Shown: positions 58,241-64,000 of the stretch, in pieces | Position numbering within the stretch: position 1 is the stretch's first letter | Layout: each line of letters begins with the position of its first letter | Source of the DNA: Pseudoxanthomonas wuyuanensis | GTDB taxonomy: Bacteria; Pseudomonadota; Gammaproteobacteria; Xanthomonadales; Xanthomonadaceae | Assembly (NCBI RefSeq): GCF_900215535.1 | Contig: NZ_OCND01000001.1 | Coordinates: forward strand, 124,001 to 188,000 | Reading direction: 5' to 3' | Length of the DNA: 64,000 bases | Notes under the pieces: model-generated | Told to the model about the DNA's origin: nothing | Databases searched by the model: none | Seen by the model: the letters and a program-made list of their open reading frames with translations, nothing else | Program-made: the position numbers and the translations under genes

Positions 58241-59008
58241 ATCCCGCTTGGTGAATTGTGGGATGGTGGACTGTGGGAGCGACGTCAGTCGCGACAGACG
58301 ACAGGTAAAGCTTCATCGCGACTCACCGGTGCCGGCATGCCGGCACCACTCCTGCAGGGAAGGGCATCGGCTCACCTTGGGTCAGGCGATTTGCGCGCCA
58401 ACAGAAGCGTAGGGCGGGCCGGAGCCTGAGGTATCCCCACTTTTTTCCGAAGCCAGTCGTCCCCCAAGGCGGTTTGCGCGGCACTGCCGCGCGCCTTGGT
58501 GAACGCCCGGCGCGCTGCGCCGGGCCGGTTCGGCCGCGAAGCGGAACGAGCCCGCGGCCCGACGGAGAGCGTGTTATGGCCTTTGGGATGAGATGCGTTG
58601 CGCGCCAGCGCCGTTGCAGCAAGGCGGCCGGCGCCGTCCTTGGGTGGTGCCCAAGGCAAGCCGGGCAATGCGGCTGCGGCGGCGCTGGCACGCAACCCTT
58701 CGGGAAGGCCGCTGTCGCGGCGCCATGCCGCGTTGCACGCCTTGGCCAGGCCACCAGCCTGACCGGCGGCGTGCGCCTTGCCTGTCACCGCGACAGCAGC
58801 CTTCGCACTCACCCCAAAGGCCATAACACGCTCTTAAGACACGATACCGTCAGGAGGGCGGAGCACCCCCAGCCTGACGGCCGGCGACTCTCGCCGAAGC
58901 CGAGCTCCCCGAAAGTGGGCAGAGAAGAATCTGTGGGGATGCCTCGGGCCTTGGCGTGCCGCATGAGTCCATGCGGGTCCCAACAGGCGGGCCAAGGCCC
59001 GCCCTACG
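58241..59008. repeat. Gene-free region of nested inverted repeats
   Basis: 768 bp without a credible gene. A REP unit (TGTGGGAGCGACGTCAGTCG, 58272 onward) and a GTGCCGGCATGCCGGCAC palindrome open it. From about 58408 to 59006 lies a large inverted structure: CGTAGGGCGGGCC near 58409 against GGCCCGCCCTACG near 58994; CCTGAGGTATCCCCAC (58425-58440) against GTGGGGATGCCTCGGG; and a perfect 22-bp pair at 58566-58587 and 58813-58834. Inner GC-rich hairpins include CCCGGCGCGCTGCGCCGGG. Apparent ORFs here are products of the repeats. Confidence 0.7.
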
Positions 59009-60679
59009 TCAATCGGACTTCGGCGACTTGCGCACCATCAGTTCGGCCAGGCGCTGGCGGGTGTCTTCGCGGCTCAGGGCCTTGTCGAAAAAGAACACGC
59101 GCACGCCGTGGGCGGGCACGTCCGCACGCAACGCACCGCGCACGCGCAGCTTGCGGCCGCTGAACGCGTCGAGCCAAGTGCCGGCTTGCAGGTAGTCGCT
59201 GACCGCCATCCGCGCTGGCGAATCGCCCTTGTTCAACAGCACCAGCGCGGTCTGGTACTGGCCGTCTTTCTGGTAGACGCGGTAGAACGCCGCTTCATCG
59301 CCCTTCAGCCGCACATTGAGCTGCAGGCCGCGTTGCAGGGCAGGGGAGGACTGGCGCAGCCTGGCGATGCGTTGCAGCGGCCGGTAGATCGGGCTTTGCG
59401 GCGCGACGTCGATGCGTTCCTGGCCGAAGTAGTTGCGGTTGCCCGCGTGTTCGGCGCGGCCGCGCATGAACCCGGTTTCCGAGCCGTAGTAGATGACCGG
59501 AATGCCGCGCGCGGTGAACAGCCAGTTGTGCGCGTCGATGAAGCCTTCATCGGAGGCATTCATGCGCGGCATGTCGTGGTTGTCGTAGAAGGTCATCAGA
59601 TCGTAGGGATTGGCATACGGGCCGTCTTCCAGATACAGCGCCTGCTCCAGCGCGGCAAAGTCGCTGTCAGGCTTTTCGAACGTTTCCACCAGCTTGGCCC
59701 GCAGCGGGAAGTCCAGCACGCTGATGCTGCCGTTGCGTTTCCAGGTATGGGCGGCGATGGTGGCAGCGTCGTAGTCGAAGTTCTCGCCGAACATGAAGAA
59801 ATCCGGGTGCTTTTCGCGGATGCGGTCAGCAAATCGCTTCCAGAAGCTGTGCGGCATCCAGCCGATGGTGTCGATGCGGAACGCGTGGGCGCCCTGGTCT
59901 ATCCACTGTTCGTAGGCACCGGCCAGGTAGTCCAGCACTGCCGGATTGTCCTCGGCAAAATCGGACAGCTCGGCCACGCCCACCTTGCGGTTGTAGAAGC
60001 GGTGCAGGCGGTTCTTCGCCGGATCGAGTTTTTCCGGATGCAGATTCTGGTGGTCGGCCAGCAGCGCGCCGTCGCGGTCATAGATCTTGCCGAACTGGGG
60101 CTGGTCCTTGGGCATCGTATAGGCCGGCGAGCCATGGTTGCCGACGATATCCAGCACGATCTTCAGATCCTGCTCGCCCATCGCACGGGTGAACCCGGCA
60201 AAATCCAGCCCCGGGCTTGGCAGATGCTCGTCCAGCCGGTAGAAGTTGATGCCCCAGTAGCCGTGATAGCCGGTTTTGCCCTGGTCGGTCCAGAAGCTGC
60301 CCCAACTGACCGGCTTGCCGCCGCTGAAATGCTGGTCCGGATTGTCGACGATGGGCGTGATCCACACCGAGCTGAAACCCATCCCGCGGATATAGCCGGC
60401 GTTGTCCAGAACGCCTTTGAAATCCCCGCCCAGGTAACCGATGTTGGCGCTTTCGCCATCCGGGCCAGGGATGCGCCGGTCGAAGGTCGGGTAATCGCCG
60501 CCCTGGTCGCGATGATCGTTGGACGGGTCGCCATTGACGAAGCGGTCGGTCAGTACGAAATACACCGCTTCGCTGGCGAAGGGTTCGGTGGTGCCGTAGA
60601 ACGCTTCGCCAGCCGGTTCGGCGGCGAACGCCGATGCGGCGCACAGCGCGGCGGCAAGTACGGAGAAGGGTTTGATCAT
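59009..60679 (-). CDS. Exported GH13 alpha-amylase-family enzyme
   Basis: 556 residues with signal peptide (MIKPFSVLAAALCAASAFAA). GH13 regions: I DIVGNH (177-182), II AFRIDTIGW with nucleophile Asp270, III FMFGENF with acid/base Glu299, IV FYDNHD with Asp369. It hydrolyses alpha-1,4-glucans or cyclomaltodextrins in the periplasm or outside. The N-terminal VYFVLTDRFVNGDPSNDH is usual for secreted alpha-amylases and cyclomaltodextrinases. The start shares a base with the transporter stop (TGATG), so translation is coupled; the reading frame upstream of 60679 is only a shadow of the transporter gene. Confidence 0.92.
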   Translation of the reverse strand: MIKPFSVLAAALCAASAFAAEPAGEAFYGTTEPFASEAVYFVLTDRFVNGDPSNDHRDQGGDYPTFDRRIPGPDGESANIGYLGGDFKGVLDNAGYIRGMGFSSVWITPIVDNPDQHFSGGKPVSWGSFWTDQGKTGYHGYWGINFYRLDEHLPSPGLDFAGFTRAMGEQDLKIVLDIVGNHGSPAYTMPKDQPQFGKIYDRDGALLADHQNLHPEKLDPAKNRLHRFYNRKVGVAELSDFAEDNPAVLDYLAGAYEQWIDQGAHAFRIDTIGWMPHSFWKRFADRIREKHPDFFMFGENFDYDAATIAAHTWKRNGSISVLDFPLRAKLVETFEKPDSDFAALEQALYLEDGPYANPYDLMTFYDNHDMPRMNASDEGFIDAHNWLFTARGIPVIYYGSETGFMRGRAEHAGNRNYFGQERIDVAPQSPIYRPLQRIARLRQSSPALQRGLQLNVRLKGDEAAFYRVYQKDGQYQTALVLLNKGDSPARMAVSDYLQAGTWLDAFSGRKLRVRGALRADVPAHGVRVFFFDKALSREDTRQRLAELMVRKSPKSD

Positions 60680-62172
60680 CAGGCGGCCTGCGATGCGGAT
60701 GGGAGCGGAGATTCGCGGACCCGCAACACGCACAGGCCGGAGATCAGCAGGCTGACGCCGCCGATGGCCAATGCGTAGATGGGTTGCCCGCCGGCGAAGG
60801 TCTTCAACAGGAATCCCAGGATGCTGGCGGCCACCAGCTGCGGAATCACAATGAAGAAATTGAAGATGCCCATGTAGATGCCCATCTTCTGCGCCGGCAG
60901 GCTGTCCGACAGCAGCGCGTAAGGCAGCGACAGGATGGACGCCCAAGCGAAACCGACGCCGACCATCGACAGCAACAGCCACTGCGGATCGCGGACGAAC
61001 AGGAACGACAGAAGTCCCGCGCTGCCCAGGCAGACGTTGATCAGGTGGCTCACGCGCAGGCCCAGCATGCGCACCAGCAGCGGAATCACGATGGCGGCCA
61101 GCGCGGCGAATCCGTTGTAGGCGGCGAACAGCACGCCGACCCAGTTGGCGCCTTCGTTGTAGGCCGCCGATGAAGTGTCGGCGGCGCCGAAGTGGACCTG
61201 GGTGACTGCCGGCGTGGTGTAGATCCACATCGAGAACAAGGCGAACCAGGAAAAGAACTGCACCACGGCCAACTGGCGCATCGTGGCGGGCATGGCATGC
61301 AGGTCGGCGGCGATGGTGCTGAACATGTTGTGCGTGCGGCTCAGGCTGACCGCCAGCAGGATCAAGCCGTAGGCGGCAATGCCGCCGGCAAGCACGAACA
61401 ACTGCTTGTCCAGTTTCAACGCCAGGATTGCAGCGATGCCGGCCGCACCGATCAGCAGCGCGAAGCCGCCTTCGCGCCGGGCCCTGCCTGCATCCAGGCT
61501 GGCGTGGCTTTCGTCGACGACGCCGGCATCGTCGAAACCGGCCAGTTGCTCGGGCGAATACTCGCGCGTGCTCAGCACCGTCCACGCCACCGCCAGGAAC
61601 AGGATTGCGCCACCGGCATAGAACGCCCACTTGACCGTATCGGGAACGCCGCCATCGGCAGCCACATTGGCCACCCCCAGCCTGGTCAGCAGCCACGGCA
61701 GCAGACTGGCGACCACCGAGCCGATGCCGATGAAGAAACTCTGCATCGCATAGCCGGCCGGACGCTGCCGGGGTGCCAGTTGGTCGCCGACGAAAGCGCG
61801 AAACGGCTCCATCGAGATGTTGATGGACGCATCCAGCACCCACAACAGGCCGGCAGCGATCCACAGCGCCGGCGAGTTTGGCATGAAGAACAGCGCCAGC
61901 GTCGCCAGCAATGCGCCATACAGAAAGTACGGGCGGCGCCGGCCCAGCCGCGTCCAGGTGCGGTCGGAAAAATAGCCGACGATGGGTTGCACGATCAGGC
62001 CAGTCAGCGGTGCGGCCACCCACAGCATCGGGATGTCTTCGATATCCGCGCCCAGGGTCTGGAAGATCCGGCTGACGTTGGCGTTCTGCAGCGCAAAGCC
62101 GAACTGTATGCCCAGAAAGCCGAAGCACATGTTCCATATCTGCCAGAAGGACAGGCGCGGCTTTTCGGTCAT
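60679..62172 (-). CDS. MFS sugar transporter (maltose/maltodextrin type)
   Basis: 497 residues, about twelve membrane helices. The start MTEKPRLSFWQIWNMCFGFL and GIQFGFALQNANVSRIFQTL, GLIVQPIVGYFSDRTWTRLG and RRRPYF are hallmarks of the SLC45-like sugar/proton symporters found in Xanthomonadales and Bacteroidetes carbohydrate loci. Uptake of maltose or related disaccharides is inferred from neighbours: a secreted amylase downstream (coupled by TGATG) and a cytosolic alpha-glucosidase gene reading the other way. A central insertion (GFDDAGVVDESHASLDAGRA) forms the cytosolic loop. Confidence 0.9.
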   Translation of the reverse strand: MTEKPRLSFWQIWNMCFGFLGIQFGFALQNANVSRIFQTLGADIEDIPMLWVAAPLTGLIVQPIVGYFSDRTWTRLGRRRPYFLYGALLATLALFFMPNSPALWIAAGLLWVLDASINISMEPFRAFVGDQLAPRQRPAGYAMQSFFIGIGSVVASLLPWLLTRLGVANVAADGGVPDTVKWAFYAGGAILFLAVAWTVLSTREYSPEQLAGFDDAGVVDESHASLDAGRARREGGFALLIGAAGIAAILALKLDKQLFVLAGGIAAYGLILLAVSLSRTHNMFSTIAADLHAMPATMRQLAVVQFFSWFALFSMWIYTTPAVTQVHFGAADTSSAAYNEGANWVGVLFAAYNGFAALAAIVIPLLVRMLGLRVSHLINVCLGSAGLLSFLFVRDPQWLLLSMVGVGFAWASILSLPYALLSDSLPAQKMGIYMGIFNFFIVIPQLVAASILGFLLKTFAGGQPIYALAIGGVSLLISGLCVLRVRESPLPSASQAA

Positions 62173-62520
62173 GGGCGGGATTCCGGCGGAAGGCTAACGT
62201 GGGATGCGGCATCTTGCAGGCAACCGCTTCCAATTCCATGTTGCAGTGCAAACAGCGGCGGTTTCCGAGGCGGTGCAGAAAATGCTTCGCCGCAGCGCCG
62301 TAATCGGCCGCTAAACTATTGCCGTTGTTGGCGTTGCGGCGATCTGGTTGACGCGCAGCGGCATTCGGCGCGGCTTGCCGGTGCCGCGAAGGCGGTCCGG
62401 CTTGCATACGTATTCATCGGCTGTCTTGGCGGACGGCCCTCACCCCCAACGATGAGGCATGGAATAGTTGCGCCCGCTGAGCGCACCGAGGTCGGCGCGC
62501 GATTCAAGGATCGGGAAGCA
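62173..62520. promoter_or_regulatory. Divergent promoter region of the alpha-glucan genes
   Basis: 348 bp without a gene, between the transporter/amylase operon and the alpha-glucosidase gene. It should contain both promoters. CAACCGCTTCC near 62220 is an imperfect LacI-family-like half-site; I see no full palindrome and no convincing -35/-10 pair. Control by the LacI regulator at 57.2 kb is plausible but not shown by the sequence. Confidence 0.4.
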
Positions 62521-64000
62521 ATGACGAACAACAATTGGTGGCGCGGCGCGGTGATCTACCAGATCTACCCCCGCAGCTTCCTGGATACCAATGGCGATGG
62601 CGTCGGCGATCTGCCGGGCATCGTCGATCGGCTGGACTACGTTGCCAGCCTGGGCGTGGATGCGATCTGGATCTCGCCGTTCTTCAAGTCGCCGATGGCC
62701 GATTTCGGCTACGACATCGCCGATTACCGCGATGTCGACCCGTTGTTCGGGACGTTGGAGGATTTCGACCGGCTGCTGGGCAAGGCGCACTCGCTGGGCA
62801 TCAAGGTGATGATCGACCAGGTGCTGAGCCACTGCTCGGTGGAACATGCCTGGTTCAAGGAAAGCCGCGAGAGCCGCGACAATCCCAAGGCCGACTGGTA
62901 CGTGTGGGCCGACCCCAAGGAGGACGGCACCGCGCCCAACAACTGGATGTCGTTGTTCGGTGGCGTGGCCTGGCGTTGGGAACCGCGCCGCCAGCAGTAC
63001 TACCTGCACAACTTCCTGGCCATGCAGCCGGATCTGAATTTCCACAATCCGGACGTGCGCCAGGCCACGCTGGACAACGTGAAGTTCTGGCTGGACAAGG
63101 GCGTGGACGGCCTGCGCCTGGACGCGATCAACTTCTGTTTCCACGACAAGCAGTTGCGCGACAATCCGCCAAAACCCAAGGAAAAGCGCGTTGGCCGCGG
63201 CTTCAGTCCGGACAATCCCTACGCATTCCAGTACCACTACTACAACAACACGCAGCCGGAGAACATCGGTTTTCTGGAGGACCTGCGCCGGTTGATGGAC
63301 CAGTACCCGGATGCCGCGGCGCTGGGCGAAATCTCCTCGGAGGATTCGCTGGCAACCACCGCCGAATACGTCGGCGACCGGCGCCTGCACATGGGCTACA
63401 GCTTCGAATTGCTGACCGACGATTTCAGCGCGGCGTACATCCGCGGTACGGTCGAACGGCTGGAAGCGGCAATGACCGATGGCTGGCCGTGCTGGGCGGT
63501 GTCCAATCACGACGTGCAACGCGCGGTAACCCGCTGGGGCAACGGCGACAGTTCGCCGGCGCTGGCCGCGCAACTGGTGGCACTGGTGTGTTCGCTGCGC
63601 GGCTCGGTCTGCCTGTACCAGGGCGAGGAACTGGGACTGCCGGAGGCCGAAGTGCCGTTCGAGGCCATGCAGGATCCCTACGGCAAGGCGTTCTGGCCCA
63701 ACTTCAAGGGCCGCGACGGTTGTCGCACGCCCATGCCATGGAATGGCACGGACAAAGCCGGTTTCAGCGATGGCCAGCCGTGGCTGCCGATTCCGCTGAC
63801 CCACCAGACCATCAACGTGGCCGATCAGGAAGCCGATCCGCGGTCGGTACTCAACCAGGTCCGCGCCTTCCTGCGCTGGCGCAAAACCCAGCCGGCGTTG
63901 CAACACGGCAGCATCGATTTTATCGACGCGCCCGAGCCGGTGCTGGCATTCGTGCGCGAAACCCAAGGCCAGCGTGTGCTTGCCGTGTTCAACCTTTCGC
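62521..64000 (+). CDS. Cytosolic GH13 alpha-glucosidase, 3' end beyond window
   Basis: About 493 residues visible, no stop before the window ends. GH13 oligo-1,6-glucosidase / alpha-glucosidase type: WWRGAVIYQIYPRSFLDTNG, DGVGDLPGIVDRLDYVASLG, region I DQVLSH, region II GLRLDAINF (nucleophile Asp), region III ALGEIS (acid/base Glu), region IV VSNHD. QGEELGLPEAEVPFEAMQDP and RTPMPWNGTDKAGFS are characteristic of the alpha-glucosidase branch. No signal peptide, so it hydrolyses imported malto- or isomalto-oligosaccharides in the cytosol. It is divergent from the transporter/amylase pair. Confidence 0.93.
   Translation, partial: MTNNNWWRGAVIYQIYPRSFLDTNGDGVGDLPGIVDRLDYVASLGVDAIWISPFFKSPMADFGYDIADYRDVDPLFGTLEDFDRLLGKAHSLGIKVMIDQVLSHCSVEHAWFKESRESRDNPKADWYVWADPKEDGTAPNNWMSLFGGVAWRWEPRRQQYYLHNFLAMQPDLNFHNPDVRQATLDNVKFWLDKGVDGLRLDAINFCFHDKQLRDNPPKPKEKRVGRGFSPDNPYAFQYHYYNNTQPENIGFLEDLRRLMDQYPDAAALGEISSEDSLATTAEYVGDRRLHMGYSFELLTDDFSAAYIRGTVERLEAAMTDGWPCWAVSNHDVQRAVTRWGNGDSSPALAAQLVALVCSLRGSVCLYQGEELGLPEAEVPFEAMQDPYGKAFWPNFKGRDGCRTPMPWNGTDKAGFSDGQPWLPIPLTHQTINVADQEADPRSVLNQVRAFLRWRKTQPALQHGSIDFIDAPEPVLAFVRETQGQRVLAVFNLS

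Noticed and set aside
59009-62407. A single 1132-residue protein joining amylase and transporter regions
   Set aside because: The upstream part is an off-frame shadow of the MFS gene. The amylase begins with a clear signal peptide at 60679, with a TGATG junction to the transporter.

Overview
The window is GC-rich chromosome that looks like a member of the Xanthomonadaceae (Lysobacter / Pseudoxanthomonas / Xanthomonas group). The basis is the gene set and order (regB-regA-xseA, thrABC with a leader, a paired cphA and Mur ligase, a BigR/SQR sulfide locus), the protein resemblances, and the dispersed repeats: REP units containing GTGGGAGCG, and composite elements carrying CAACAG runs. No species is claimed. 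Nearly all of the sequence is ordinary core genome. There is no prophage, insertion sequence with a transposase, integron or CRISPR array.

Layout. 1-8.6 kb: the N-terminal part of an ECF sigma factor (cut by the window edge), a GAF-GAF-GGDEF-EAL protein, a VWA lipoprotein, xseA and a RegB/RegA-type redox two-component pair. 8.6-13.9 kb: an aldehyde dehydrogenase / acetolactate-synthase-like pair, ispG and a PAP2 phosphatase. 13.9-21.8 kb: a secreted pectinacetylesterase-like hydrolase with a small membrane-anchored helical protein, an Asp/Glu racemase, a DedA-rhodanese fusion, and a divergent pair of FHA-GGDEF cyclase and TPR Ser/Thr kinase. 22.0-27.5 kb: an accessory island with lower G+C at both ends. 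It holds a two-polypeptide exported Rhs system whose variable tip is a NucA/NucB-type DNase, followed by an overlapping immunity gene. 27.7-32.6 kb: an EamA exporter, murB, pyrD, a DUF4190 protein and an ALDH7 enzyme.

32.8-39.1 kb is a cyanophycin-type locus: a Mur ligase, cphA and cphB. The Mur ligase gene carries an in-frame DUF559 (VSR-like) nuclease module framed by inverted palindromic repeats, and is one of the two most unusual objects here. 39.4-45.2 kb: tRNA-Arg(CCT), a threonine/isoleucine leader peptide with an attenuator, then thrA, thrB and thrC. A roughly 690-bp gap between thrB and thrC is filled by two inverted copies of a composite repeat.

45.4-47.3 kb: two L,D-transpeptidases. 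47.3-57.1 kb: a sulfide/persulfide module with a persulfide-dioxygenase-like MBL enzyme, two rhodaneses and a BigR-like ArsR repressor reading left. A sulfide:quinone oxidoreductase, a DUF2892 protein, an RND adaptor and pump, and thioredoxin 2 read right in a tightly overlapped operon, followed by an OsmC protein and a DUF3365 heme lipoprotein. 57.2-64 kb: a LacI regulator, a repeat-filled gap, and an alpha-glucan utilisation locus (exported GH13 amylase, MFS sugar transporter, and an alpha-glucosidase that runs off the end).
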